Shown here one piece after another: positions 11,501 to 21,100 of a DNA stretch of 64,000 nt. The notes below the pieces were generated by a model. It was not told the origin of the DNA, ran no database searches, and saw nothing but the letters and a program-made list of their open reading frames with translations. Every line of letters begins with the position of its first letter. Positions within the stretch are counted from its first letter, which is position 1. Origin of the DNA: Brienomyrus brachyistius (taxonomy: Eukaryota > Chordata > Actinopteri > Osteoglossiformes > Mormyridae); assembly GCF_023856365.1 (NCBI RefSeq), contig NC_064554.1, positions 7,555,001 to 7,619,000 of the forward strand, in the 5' to 3' direction. A program made the translations under genes and the position numbers.

Positions 11501-12425
11501 GCACTAACAGAACTCCGGAAGGAATTGCTGCCGCCGTTAATAGAGGCTCAGTGTAGGACTCTTGCAGGCGGACAGACTGACCGTGAAACTAGGAAGGAAC
11601 GTTACCCTGGTACTTATGGAGCCGAAGGTTGCCTCGTATCCACAGCAGGCTGTCCAGATGACCCAGAGTGTGTGTTTTTCCGCGCCTGTCTATGTAATCT
11701 GTGGAGTTTACACTCCGTTCAGCACCCTCCGCCGGCCCGACCTTATTCTGCTGCCCTCTACTGGCATTCCACTATAAGCACTATTTTTAAGCTGCATAAA
11801 TTAATGCTCTGAAATCCGAACGTCACAGCATTTACCTCTCTCCAGACCCCTGCATAATAAAGAAAATGATTATTAGTTGGTTATTACTGCAGTTACAAAA
11901 AGATGCTATCATATCTTCAGTATAATACTTGAAGTAGCTAAATAAGATTTTTGGCTTAATGGTTAAGGAAGTGCACTTATCAGAAGATTGCTGGTTCAAA
12001 TCCCCGACCAGCAAGGTACCCTGATTAAGGTACCGCCCCCAAGCTACTGCTCCCCAGGCACTGAATTAGCTGCTCCCCTGCTATGTCACATATGTGTTAA
12101 ATGCAGAGGACACATTTCGTCGTCGTGTGCTGTGGCGTGTCAACAATGACCACTGATCAATAAATTCTAAAGTCTTATTTGTTTCTAACCAAAAAAAAAA
12201 TGATACACCTTTCTCTTTGCTTCACTACAATTTCGATTTCATCATCACATGCAGAAGGCCGACTCTCATCTGTATATCAAGACAAAATCTAGAGTAGTAA
12301 GTAGTGTAAACCTGTTCTCACTGTTCCTCTCTCTCTGGCCTGCTCTGCAGTACACGTCAAGCATGAGGGCGAAGTACCTGGCCACCAGCCGTCCCGAGCC
12401 CACCGCCAGCTCCGCCTCCCACTAA
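2466..12425 (+). CDS. TTYH3: Tweety family member 3, C-terminal half (7 exons, 5' partial)
   Basis: Joined exons are 2466-2521, 3327-3419, 4330-4422, 5893-6029, 8648-8821, 9477-9552 and 12351-12425, all with AG acceptors, GT donors and consistent phase. They encode 234 residues matching about residues 290-523 of 523-residue human TTYH3. Visible landmarks are DILQYYLVC at the start, an N-glycosylation sequon (NTT, exon 4330), the DYVQAVTGLCYDG segment and the last membrane helix (GLIYLVLFSFVTALMFSSIV), then an acidic cytosolic tail, the block YRVHMPSLYSCGSSYGSETS, and a PPSY motif split over the last intron. In TTYH2/TTYH3 the PPxY motif is known to recruit NEDD4-family ubiquitin ligases. The family is multipass plasma-membrane proteins, historically reported as anion channels. 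The YRVHMPSLYS block and the MRAKYLATS terminus favour TTYH3 over TTYH1/2. The 5' exons are outside the window. Confidence 0.97.
3327..3419 (+). CDS. TTYH3: TTYH3 exon B
   Basis: 93 bp, 31 codons, phase 0 on both sides, between tttttag and gtaagcat. Starts KLSGSHKALVEMQDD and ends in FPKTK. The matching human segment is also 31 residues. Confidence 0.96.
3590..4160 (+). pseudogene. Decayed Tc1/mariner transposase fragment
   Basis: Scattered short frames match the middle and C-terminal parts of Tc1-type transposases in order: a DYW..ISAIWKDEAK segment (like the family's VIWSDESKF), GHRGFMAWGCFAASG (like MVWGCFSASG), ARPSVKNLKLNCKWT followed by the remains of the QQDNDPKHT region, a DHNPTE remnant of the catalytic PDLNPIE motif, and KEKWAKISPSRC near the end. 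Frames are broken by stops and indels and the catalytic acids are not all kept, so it is inactive. It sits in the TTYH3 intron 3420-4329. No terminal inverted repeats were recognised. Confidence 0.8.
4330..4422 (+). CDS. TTYH3: TTYH3 exon C
   Basis: 93 bp, 31 codons, phase 0 on both sides, between cttccacag and gtgagcag. Encodes GSLEMIQGVLNTTEIGLHQL and so on, ending CRSLHM. It carries the NTT glycosylation sequon and the conserved LTALIDCRSLH segment. Confidence 0.96.
5893..6029 (+). CDS. TTYH3: TTYH3 exon D, last transmembrane helix
   Basis: 137 bp between gttggcag and gtaaggcc, ending in phase 2 (AG of an Arg codon). Encodes DYVQAVTGLCYDGLEGLIYL and the hydrophobic stretch LVLFSFVTALMFSSIVCSV, followed by PHTWQTK. 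This is the best-conserved part of the protein. Confidence 0.98.
6360..6535 (-). repeat. tRNA-SINE 3' fragment
   Basis: Minus-strand match to the 3' body of the SINE at 51,921: 'ggctggagcctctccc', 'aaggcacaaggcagggg' and 'attacagggcac' are its hallmark blocks. It is 5'-truncated and diverged, lies in a TTYH3 intron, and abuts the tandem duplication that follows. Confidence 0.65.
6540..7048. repeat. Tandem duplication, unit about 255 bp, two copies
   Basis: The segment beginning GGGAGGAAGTCTGTATG at 6540 recurs at 6795 and the two copies run in parallel: a poly(G) run, 'gctgcacgca', 'gtgcaagac', a (TGTTT)-rich stretch, then 'gattgattatcctcattacc' and a closing 'cttaaga..ctcc'. The unit start resembles minus-strand SINE sequence, so a SINE piece and its flank were duplicated together. 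Copies differ by many substitutions and by poly(G) length (12 against 20), so the event is not recent. Confidence 0.85.
7470..8040. other. Possible conserved non-coding element (candidate)
   Basis: Intronic sequence without repeat character except the poly(C) run 7792-7814. It is rich in homeodomain-like TAAT/ATTA cores (around 7529, 7637 and 7906) and has balanced composition, unlike the degraded repeats around it. This is only a compositional impression, as conservation cannot be tested here. Confidence 0.25.
8648..8821 (+). CDS. TTYH3: TTYH3 exon E, cytosolic tail
   Basis: 174 bp. The acceptor is a non-preferred AAG (gcctgaag) behind a long T-rich tract; the donor is gtgagtct. It begins with an acidic linker (NDDEGEEES) that replaces the human DEDGEEE region, then DNLYRVHMPSLYSCGSSYGS, AAAHTVSNAPVTEY, nearly identical to the mammalian block. 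Ends in phase 2. Confidence 0.97.
8869..8998. mobile_element. hAT-type MITE with 7/8 target duplication
   Basis: 130-bp imperfect palindrome with ends CAGCCTTTTCCAACCCGGT and its complement ACCGGGTTAAGAAACACTG. Flanks CTCTAGTC (8861-8868) and CTGTAGTC (8999-9006) agree at 7 of 8 positions, the 8-bp duplication expected of hAT transposons. Same family as 49,720-49,869. It begins 47 bp downstream of a TTYH3 splice donor. Confidence 0.8.
9477..9552 (+). CDS. TTYH3: TTYH3 exon F
   Basis: 76 bp between tgacgcag and gtaagtgt. Completes a Met codon from exon E and encodes TQNANFQNPRCENTPLIG, then RESPPPS. The final PPS supplies the start of the PPSY motif completed by the next exon. Confidence 0.97.
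9659..10174. mobile_element. Non-autonomous Tc1/mariner-like element
   Basis: The left end (TATATACACAGTTCTGTGCA, then AAAATGTTAGGCATTCAAA) and right end (CTTTGACTGCCTAAGACTTT then TGCAATGCTGA) are inverted copies of the family terminus CAGT..TGTGCAAAAGTCTTAGGC that is widespread in fish Tc1-like elements. The interior is AT-rich and non-coding. It lies in the last TTYH3 intron, and the TA at the left edge fits Tc1 insertion. Confidence 0.75.
10480..10850. promoter_or_regulatory. Candidate intronic enhancer (TAAT-rich)
   Basis: Unique-looking, non-repetitive sequence in the last TTYH3 intron. It is dense in homeodomain and TALE-like cores: TTTAATTATCGATTAGATGG at 10,690-10,709 followed by TAATTACCTAAT and CCGGTAATTTGTG. 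It looks like fish-mammal conserved non-coding DNA, but that is inference from texture and not an alignment. No ORF or splice signal fits. Confidence 0.3.
11950..12160 (+). mobile_element. tRNA-derived SINE
   Basis: Box A-like TGGCTTAATGGTTAAGG at 11,952 and box B-like GGTTCAAATCC at about 11,993 mark a Pol III tRNA-like head, followed by the family body (TTAAATGCAGAGGACACATTTC, here quoted in two parts: TTAAATGCAG and AGGACACATTTC). A second copy of the same family lies in reverse at 63,487-63,660. It ends about 190 bp before the last TTYH3 exon. Confidence 0.8.
12351..12425 (+). CDS. TTYH3: TTYH3 last coding exon with stop
   Basis: Acceptor tgctctgcag. Encodes YTSSMRAKYLATSRPEPTAS then SASH and a TAA stop at 12,423-12,425. 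The Tyr completes the PPSY motif. The human protein ends with the closely similar SSGSH, which supports the stop. Confidence 0.97.
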   Translation, partial: YTSSMRAKYLATSRPEPTASSASH

Positions 12426-14025
12426 AGCGGCCTGTTCCCGATCACCGGCCCCCCCAGCTTCCTCATCCCAGCCGCTCCTCCAAACGCATAGGCACGCGCG
12501 CCCCCCCCCCCCTCCATCACTGCCGTCGCCGTCGATGCAGTGCAGCTTTGCGCTACTCCGTCTGCTTTTATTTTTGAAGTTTTTTGACCTGAAATCCATC
12601 AGCTGTTTTAAACGCCGTTTTCCATCTCGGATGTGAGCTTGAAATAACAAACCAAGTGAAATGTGTAGTGTAAATAATGCTCTTGAAACGATAATGTCGT
12701 AACCTCATCGTGACGTCCACCCCCCCCACTTCAGGAACAGACCCAAGCCGTTCCCACCATTACAGCGGTTTGCCTTCTTTTTTTTTTATTTGCTTTTTTT
12801 GTATTTTTTGTAAATCCAGGTGTGGGGGGGGCTCCCAGGTCACCTCTGAGTCAGCAGTGTGTCTCCAAGGAGTATGGTGCTAAGGCCTTTTTTTGACCAT
12901 GTATACCTTTTCCCCTCATGTTTTCCCTCATTTCTTTCATACATCGTGCAAGAAAATTCTAGATTTTTTTTTTTTTTAGTCTCCTGACTTATTCAGCCCA
13001 ATCACCACACACTATTTCCCAGAGTCAGCAACTTTCTGTCTATAAACCCGAAGACAGTTTTTTTCTGAATATCTTAATTGGGGGGTCGCGGACCCCCATT
13101 TGCAGACAGTCGTAGAGTGGCGCGCTCCCAGCGGCCAGCCTTCTAGCTTCATGTGGGTTGCATTTTTAGATATTAGCATGAATCTGAAGCTCACAGCTGG
13201 GCACAGTTCACGTTTTTTTAAACAACTGAGGGGCAATTTAATCCAATTTTGCGATTCCTGCAGGCGGTGCCGTTCTGTCTCTTGGATTTCTGTGTCGTCG
13301 GCTTGTTCTTTTCAGCTGATCCGTGTCGTGTTTATGCTGCCAAATGGGTTCCATTCAATGTGAAGTTTCAGCTGTCTACAGACAGGTGGCGGGCTGTAAG
13401 CCTGATAAGACCTCAGGATGGGTGGGTGGGAGGGGGGGCTGCTTAGCCACAGCCTGCTGAGCCATTGTTGACTGTCTGATGGGTACGATTAAAGGGTGTG
13501 GCTTTCTGGGGTCATTCTGCATGAACGCTTCAAGACAACAGGAAGTGCTAATGTCAGAAGCCTGGGAGCTGGAAGACAAGGATGTGCTTTTGTCCCTTTG
13601 TTGTAAACGGGACTCCAGGTCGACTCTCTGGACTCTGGCGTCTCCTCCTACCCACCAGCCCACATATGCATCCTTGACAAGCGTACGCTGCCACAGTGGT
13701 GTTTCCGGATCGCTGATCATTGGCCTGCTCTATCCTGCCCCCTTGAGGTGGACTTGTGTAACTGCAGCCTTGTGTTTTGGTGGGTTTCAGTGCCCTCCGA
13801 CTCCACCTGAGCTGCGGGGAGTGTGAACTGCATTTGGGCAAATCCTTGGCCTTTTTCCATCGTTGCACACTTAAGTACGTGGAGAAAAATGGAATCACCT
13901 TTGTTTCATTTAACATCACCCCCCAGAACCCCCTATGAAGTTCATTCTGGTGCTTTATACATGAAATGTAACAAAACATTTTTTTTTACGTGTTGTTTTT
14001 AGATTTTAATTTGTCTGTTTTTATA

Positions 14026-14026
<1 letters not shown>

Positions 14027-14102
<76 letters not shown>
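14027..14102 (+). repeat. (TG)n microsatellite in TTYH3 3' UTR
   Basis: About 37 TG units ending in GTATACACACA, which can fold back on the repeat. If transcribed it gives a long UG repeat. Confidence 0.97.
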
Positions 14103-14104
<2 letters not shown>

Positions 14105-14977
14105 CACACAGACATCAGTTTCTGTACCCCGCATCACTACACACAAGCCTATCGCATGACCGAAGATCGTCTTGTAGTTTTGTTTTAATATTACTGTTCA
14201 CATTAGCTTGAATTAACTGTTCACTTCCCAGTTTCCCTAGCAACCTCATCCATAGCCCCTCCCCACGACTCCCTGCCCTCAGCATCTCCAACCCGATTGG
14301 ATCCCATTATGCCCCACCCTCGTGTTTTAGCCCCGCACTTCCTTAAGAGTCCCGACACATGGCCTAGGTCTGGTGATCTTTCATGGGTGTATTAGAGCGA
14401 ATGGAGGGAGGCGAGATGCCAGCAGTGCTGTGCTGATTGGTCACTCTCCCACTAGAGTGCAGTTGATTGGACAATCCAGCAGGTAAGGACTGCACTGCAG
14501 CACAGCATCACAACTGTGTGTCACTCGTTTAACTGCCCTTCCTGATGGACGTTTTTATTTTTATTTTTTTTGTACTTTTTAAGCAGAAATGTTCACTCTC
14601 CAGACTCTCGAAAGGGGAGCTGAATTGTCATAGTGATCAGAGAAGCAGGGTTTGAGTACTGGAGGACCGTTTGGGTTTGTTTGTCCGCAAGCAAGGGAGA
14701 GAATCCTAAAAACTGTGCCAATCGCCAAAAATGACGACTCCTCATTCTCCTTGAAGTGTCTTATACCTTTCTTTTGTATATGTACATAACCAAAACAGGC
14801 CCCTGCAGTCTCTCGCCCCCGTTTTAAATGCAGTGTTTTATTTTCTGTGTGAAAGAACAATTTCTCCTTAGAGTTTTAAGACCGTCGTATTGCAGTACTA
14901 ACGTTTTTTTTTCCCATTCATATCTACAAAGTATCTACAGTGTAATGTCTGCACGACGAAGTAATGAATTCCATAAA

Positions 14978-14983
14978 AATAAA
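14978..14983 (+). terminator. TTYH3: Poly(A) signal AATAAA (candidate 1)
   Basis: Canonical AATAAA about 2.55 kb after the TTYH3 stop, followed by a T-rich stretch (GTAAAATTTGTTTTT). Confidence 0.5.
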
Positions 14984-15120
14984 TCAAAAAGCCTTTGTAA
15001 AATTTGTTTTTAAACAGGTACCTTTTCATTGTTTTAATCTTTTTTTTTCCCCCTCAAACCTCATGTACCCCACTGCCTGTTTAGTTTTAGGCGATCAACT
15101 TTTTTCGTTTCTTACTTGTG

Positions 15121-15126
15121 AATAAA
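15121..15126 (+). terminator. TTYH3: Poly(A) signal AATAAA (candidate 2)
   Basis: AATAAATACA followed 20-30 bp later by a T/G-rich region (TGTTTTGATAA). An alternative 3' end. Confidence 0.5.
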
Positions 15127-15273
15127 TACATTCTGGTCTTGCATCACTGTTTTGATAAACAATATATATATTGCTGTAGATTTTTTTTTTCTGTTATTCC
15201 TATATAATTACTAAAATATTGTACATGTTAAACCTGTGGTTTATTGAGCTTGAATTCAGTGTTTTAAAATGGA

Positions 15274-15279
15274 ATTAAA
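15274..15279 (+). terminator. TTYH3: Poly(A) signal ATTAAA (candidate 3)
   Basis: ATTAAAGTTGCCCTTCA is typical of vertebrate 3' ends, with a GTGTGTTGTG element about 35 bp downstream acting as a plausible GU-rich downstream element. Best candidate for the distal end. Confidence 0.5.
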
Positions 15280-15599
15280 GTTGCCCTTCATAGATGAGTA
15301 TCCCCGGGCCCCTTAGTGTGTTGTGCATACTTTGATGCTTTTTTTCTTGACTTTCAGCTTCTAAATGGCTTTATAAATGCTTTTGTTTCTATTTATGGTA
15401 TATAAAAAAAAACTAGTCTAGGTTTTACCCTTTTTATTCTTTGTATTCATCATGCATATATGGAGTTTGTGGTAAAATGTGTCATGAAGATATAAAATGC
15501 AAGGTTTTATATCACGTATGAACAACATAATCTGCTATTTACTTTTAAATGCAAAACTTTTAAGCAAAGAAATTTAAAATTGTATATTCTTATTTAACT

Positions 15600-15960
15600 A
15601 CTGAAATTAAGGTAACTTGGAGGACACAAGTACTTAGTAAATTAGTTGCTACCAAAGGACAAATCATGAACAAATATGGTCTCTACTTGAGATGTCGCAA
15701 TTAATGAGCAAACATGACATCAGTATTTCACTTATTATTCATTACCTGTTCCTTCAGTAGATCACAGATGTTTTCAGAATTAACAGATATAGTAACAAAT
15801 AGTAAATGCTTGAGGTAAGAGACATCATTAATGATGAATGGACATGAGATCAGTATATAACTAGGACTTACTTTTTGGATAATTAATACAAAAATAATGG
15901 CATAATACTATATTTGTACTCCCTCGGGTAAAGTGGTAATAATCATAAGGCAAATTTACA
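15600..15960. repeat. Palindromic MITE relic (GGTAACA family)
   Basis: Its reverse complement starts CCACTTTACCCGAGGGAGTA followed by AT-rich sequence with TTATTTTTGTATTAATTATC, matching the ends and body of the elements at 23,950 and 33,730. Boundaries are approximate. Confidence 0.5.
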
Positions 15961-17929
15961 GTGTGCTTTTTTTTATTAAATATTGCTTTTAATAGAGTAA
16001 TAAAAGTGTTTTCCCTCTCCCTCACACATCAGAAAGCCAAAGCAGCTGACTGGCGTAATTAAATTCTACAGAAATCTTACGTTTAGACGAGTTTGTCAAA
16101 CACATCCGTGAAAAAAATTGGTCTTGCTGCTAAATAACCACTAGATGGCGATATTGCCGCGAATTTCGCACGCAGTATCTGCTTCCCCGTTTCACGATGA
16201 AGTGATGATTCCTGAAACATGCCCAGACCCCTTATGAGACCCCCCCCCCCCCCCCCCCGCCCAGTGCTGCAGTGCTGCCAGGCAGTGAAGGTGTGGTGGT
16301 GTTTCTCAGGGTTTCCTTCATAGTTGTTGAAATGTCCCCCAAATACTGAGAGACTGCAGTGTCCAGGGGTCCGCAGAGGCCGAAGGTCACTAAGCAGTTT
16401 GTACCCCAACGCCCCCAAGCCTCGCTTGCTAGTTTGTTTTAAAAAAAAGCAAATTTAAATGTGCGTCAACTGGTTGGTTACTTCTCCGTAAGGCTTTATG
16501 AAAACGCGAAATAGCGTTTGATAGTCTGGACGGGAATGCTATTATTCCATGACTTGGATGTTACGTTTGACACTTAGGGTGGTCCGGTCTCCTCACCGCT
16601 CTTTCTGAGCAGCTCCACCCTTGGTGGTATAACTACATGCATTATGTGACGGAATTGTTTTTTTTTTTCCTTTTCACTGTTGATGCTGAAATAACTGGTG
16701 CAAATTCTTTTAGGATTCCAACTTGTACCAACCTGTGTAAAAGTTTTAATTTACCACCAAACTACTTATGCTGGTCAGTGTAACCTAGACCTTATGGCAA
16801 CTTAGGGTACAATGTTGGCACACACCCTAGACCACATGGCACTTACGGTACATAAATGCTTAATCGAACCCCATAGGCTATATATACAGTAGATGCCAGT
16901 TAGCTACATACGATGCAATAGCATGATTCAAATCCTCAGCCCTGTAGATGGGAGCCAATAGCAGAAGCCATTGAGCCCGCATGCTAGCCCTAGGTGAATG
17001 CATGTTGTTTTCTAATTGGGAATCATATGGCTGCTGGTTCCTTTTGCAGACCACGTATCTGCCTGGTTGTCCAACCCCACAGGAAGTGAGTGGAGCTTGT
17101 GGGCTTTGAATTCGTTGGCCGCCTTTGTTCCCGTCGCTCAGGAAGAAACAGCTGCCAGATGGGCAGCGTCCGAGGAGCCTTGAGAGCGAGCTTGATGGGT
17201 GCCAGGAGACGGGCGGCATCTTGATGTCCGATTTGAGCTGCACCGCGGAATCCAGGCCACAAAGGTAGTTACTATGAAGGACTTTGGCTTTGAAGGATCC
17301 CTTAGATAGATCCACTTCCTCAGACCTTGGCCACAGTATGGGATGGGATGGGGGGGGGCAATGCACAGCATTTACAGCCTGAGTATCAGAATCTGGTTCC
17401 TCCAGTTTTAGGCTCCAGAAAGTCATTGCTTTGTGTTTTTTTTTTTTTTTTTGTGAACTTCTTAAAAAGCACCGGGTACCGACGCTTCTTCCCCACAATG
17501 TGTATCCATGGCTAGCTCTGTATTTTTTATTTTTTTAACCACGCTAAAGAAAGTCAACAGAAGATTCCTGATCAGACAAACCGCTTTCCCATGTAGTCTG
17601 GCCATTGAGAGTGGCTGGTTTCCATGAGCAAGCAGAACAACAACTGTAAAAAGCGTTTACCACTAGACTGCTTCCCACAATGGACAGACTGGCCTGTAAA
17701 TGACAGAGCCTGGTCATACAGGCTCTTTTTCCCTCCATGCTGCCTCGTCCACATCCCACATCCCGCAGAGACTCCAGAGCAAACCTCGCATGACTTATGG
17801 CGCAGTGAGCCGCAGCTCTCTTGTTTACCTCGTAGTTGCCTCGCTTCAGTATCAGTTACATGATTCCTAACTGAACCTCACTGCTGTTGTTTGAGTCTGT
17901 ATGTGGCTGGACAGATTTTGAACTAACTA

Positions 17930-18166
17930 ACATCCAGTTGAGGTGGTTCGGGCATCTGTGTGGGGACCCCCCCCCCCCCCCCGTCCAACCAGGAGGAGAC
18001 CCCGGGACACACTGGAGAGATTATGTCTAGGCCGGCCTGGGAACCCCTTGAGATTCTCCTGGAAGAGCTGGCTGGGGAGAGGGAGGTCTGCGCATTCCTG
18101 TTTAGATTTCTGCCCCCACGACCTGACCCCAGATGAGTGGGGATGGATGGATGGATGGATGAAGCT
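17930..18166 (+). mobile_element. Non-LTR retrotransposon 3' fragment (RTE/Rex-like)
   Basis: Read forward in broken frames it gives the common fish LINE C-terminal pattern: L-R-W-F-G-H-L, then R-R-R-P-R-(G)-T-L-E-R, W-L-G-R-G-R-S and L-D-F-C-P-H-D. The 3' end is a (GGAT)n tail at 18,140-18,161. A poly(C) run replaces part of the conserved PPGRLP region. 5'-truncated and inactive; the clade assignment is tentative. Confidence 0.7.
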
Positions 18167-21100
18167 CACATCTGGATGACCACAGATAGTACCTTCCTAT
18201 TGCTGGCAAACTAATCCCGATGCGCCAAACCATGCGCTAATCGTATCACGTGACCCTGTATTTCCATGACCCTCTGATTTTTTTTGGACCGTACTTGGGG
18301 ATACATTCTCCAACAGCAGCAAGTGGGTTCTGTAGAAAGATTACTTGGTGAAATGCCAAAGCAGGATCCCAGAACTTCAGGGTAGGAGGTGGATTGCTTA
18401 CAGCCTCTCCATAAGCGCTGTGAAGTGTCATGTATGCAGTCCGACATTCAGTTAGAGCTGGATGTTCTTCTCCTGGGTTTATAAGCCACCTGGATGGATG
18501 AGGATAATACGTAAAGACGTTTGTGCAGACCTATGCCTGAAAGATGACGGTCGGACTTTAATCAGCGTAGGTGCCAAGAAGATCTGACCTGGAGCAGAAG
18601 TTAAGGGTGCATGCAATTCCAGGTGAGATTTTTCTGGCTGGCTGTGCAGTTTCTGTAAGACTCAATGAATAGATGTTGATGCCTCCCCACAGCATGTCAT
18701 CTCCAGGCATCCGCCCTGCCATTGGCATCTCCAGGCACTAACCCATTAAGGTCCTGCCCAGACTGGTGAACCAGGCCTGTGAAAACATGACAGTGTGAAA
18801 AAGCGGAAGAGTAACCGGCAACATGGGAGGCAGCTGTCGCGGTCACACGGGGAGCCGAGGCTGCGTCCGTCTGCCTCCAGGATTCAGGCCGCCTGCTCTG
18901 TCCACGTACCAAAGGACCCAGGAGTTGGATAAGGACGAATGCGAGATGGTAGGAATAATAATCGGTCCTGAGCCTGGGGAAGCGTGGTTGGCATGTTAGC
19001 TTGGAGCTGTTCCTTAGAAAACCACACCCCTTGTTAACTGGTTAAAGCACAGAGCCGTATAACTCTGTAGGCTGCTCCTTAAAATCCCCCCAAAGGAAGT
19101 CGGGGGTAAGAGTGGAAAAAATGAAGGGCTAGATGGAGAATTGCGCTGTAGGGGAAAATCATAAATGTAGTGCTTTTGTAGATTTTAATCTTGGTCTTAT
19201 GAACATGAGGCAGTGGAGTGTTTAACAAATGACATACCCCAACCCCAACCCTAACTCCCTCCCTCCAAATAACTCAACAAGCACCGCCTCAGACTGACGA
19301 ATGCTACCGTTAAACCAAGGCCATCGATGCGTGATTAACATGAAGGACCTGATGATGTGTGACCTGCGAAAGGTGAGGCGGCTCTCAGCCAACCCAACAC
19401 GGTGACCCCCATGACCCATGCGAATGTGGCCGCCTCCGGAACAGTCAGTTCAAGCACTGAAGGCTTGATTTTGCATCTGCTTTGCATCTCCTGAAAATGT
19501 GACATTGACTACTTGATTTTTGTTTTTTTTTTTCCTGGTTCTTGAAATCATTTGTGAGTCATGTGTTATGGTCCGTGTTCACCAGTCAGTCTGATATTTG
19601 TCATTCGATATTCCCAAAAATTGCACAGGGCTTATATATGGGAACAGAGCCCTTTTAAGCGGCGATTCAGAGCATCCGTCTTGGCCAGCAAATCTCCTGG
19701 TCCCACTTAAAGGCCTCCCACAATTCTTTTCAGCGGTGACTTGTCATTCTGGGTATACTCCGTGCATTATTTTTTGCTCCTTGAAGTATTTCCCATTTCC
19801 CCACATTCTCTTATATGTGGTTTCACATTCGGAAGGTGCAGAAGTGCATGAACTACCAGGCGAAGGTTCCAAACAAACGTAAAACATAGGCAGCTGTTAC
19901 TCCACCGCTGGGATTTATTGTATGGCTAAGATAAAGATAAACATCTTGCATAGCTTGTTAGATGAAAATATTTATTTTCCTTTGTTAAAAATAAGTGTAT
20001 TTAATTGCCTGCATTTTGTACTCAAACAGTGTTTTTTGTTTTTTTGTTTAATGCACAAATATTTATGAGCACAAGACATGATTGTGTTAAACAGGCTTCC
20101 TACTTATGTATATGAGCTGCTCGAAAGCTGAGATCACTAAAACTAGATAGACACTAGTCCTGCTGCCCGTTTAATAGATTTAGAATCAGGATGCATGAAA
20201 GGCAGTTCACAAATACGTCATAAAGTAGTGAAGACAGTAGCATGTAGAAATGTAGACCCCACACATCTCGCATCATATTAATGTAGCGGCGAGTCATCTG
20301 GGAAATTTTTGTCGTTGAAGTGGACTTTGGTGTACTGGGCTTAAAATGAGCAAAAATAGACATTTGGCTTTAATGCTTTAAAAATCCTTCTGTGGCCCAA
20401 AACCGGATGGACCTCAGAAATGCTGCTTACATCACAGGCTCATCTAATTCGTTTTGGTTGCAATTAAATTTCCGCTTTGCTTGGTTTTATTTCATGTTGT
20501 TTCTGGAGCACGTTTTATTGTGGGTTTTCGTCTCCCCCCCCATGGGAAGACGCACAGAGTGATATTTGTGTAGATATTTTGCGGCTTAATCAGCAGCAGG
20601 GTGTGTTTCTTGGGAATAGCAAAATAAACGCATAACTGCGACCAAGCTTCTGCTCTCCATCACGGAGGGTGTGAGGAGGAATTCAGGGCTGTTCAGTTGT
20701 TGAAGAGCAATTGTTTGACTCTTCACTGGCGTATGCATACAAGGAGCCTCCTCCTAGTCCGATACGGAATCCCTTTTCCTTCTGGGCGTTATCCTGTACC
20801 CGGCTGTCAGGAAATTCAATTTGCATGGGCATCGTTACAAAACCACTGCAGCTCCTCAAAGCAGGGTCCCTGCTGCCTTCACTAATGCTCTGATTTCCAC
20901 AGAGAGCTCTAAATCCACTGAAGCCCGTTCTTTGAAGTCTGTAAAGCTCTGGGGACCCGGCGCTAGGAGCACGAGTCCCTGAGATGTCAGTCGTCACGCC
21001 TTGGCCTGTGAGGAGGGACAGACAGCTGCTTCTCCCAGCCACGGACCGTCACCTCACGCACAGCTCGCCCCGCCCCCAACCTCACATGGGCACCGCTGTG

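Larger units (their letters stand above)
12426..15290 (+). other. TTYH3: TTYH3 3' UTR (inferred)
   Basis: No coding sequence follows the stop. The long AT-rich tail with poly(A) signals at 14,978, 15,121 and 15,274 implies a 3' UTR of about 2.5-2.9 kb, similar to the long UTR of mammalian TTYH3. It contains poly(T) runs, a C-rich stretch and a long (TG)n. The exact end is not determined by sequence alone. Confidence 0.7.

Noticed and set aside
16878..17498. 206-codon minus-strand open frame
   Set aside because: Longest frame without assignment, but no domain, a Lys run from poly(T), and composition like its non-coding surroundings.
19236..19262. CCCCAACCCCAACCCTAAC, telomere-like
   Set aside because: Only one true CCCTAA-like unit in a short C-rich tract; not an interstitial telomeric array.
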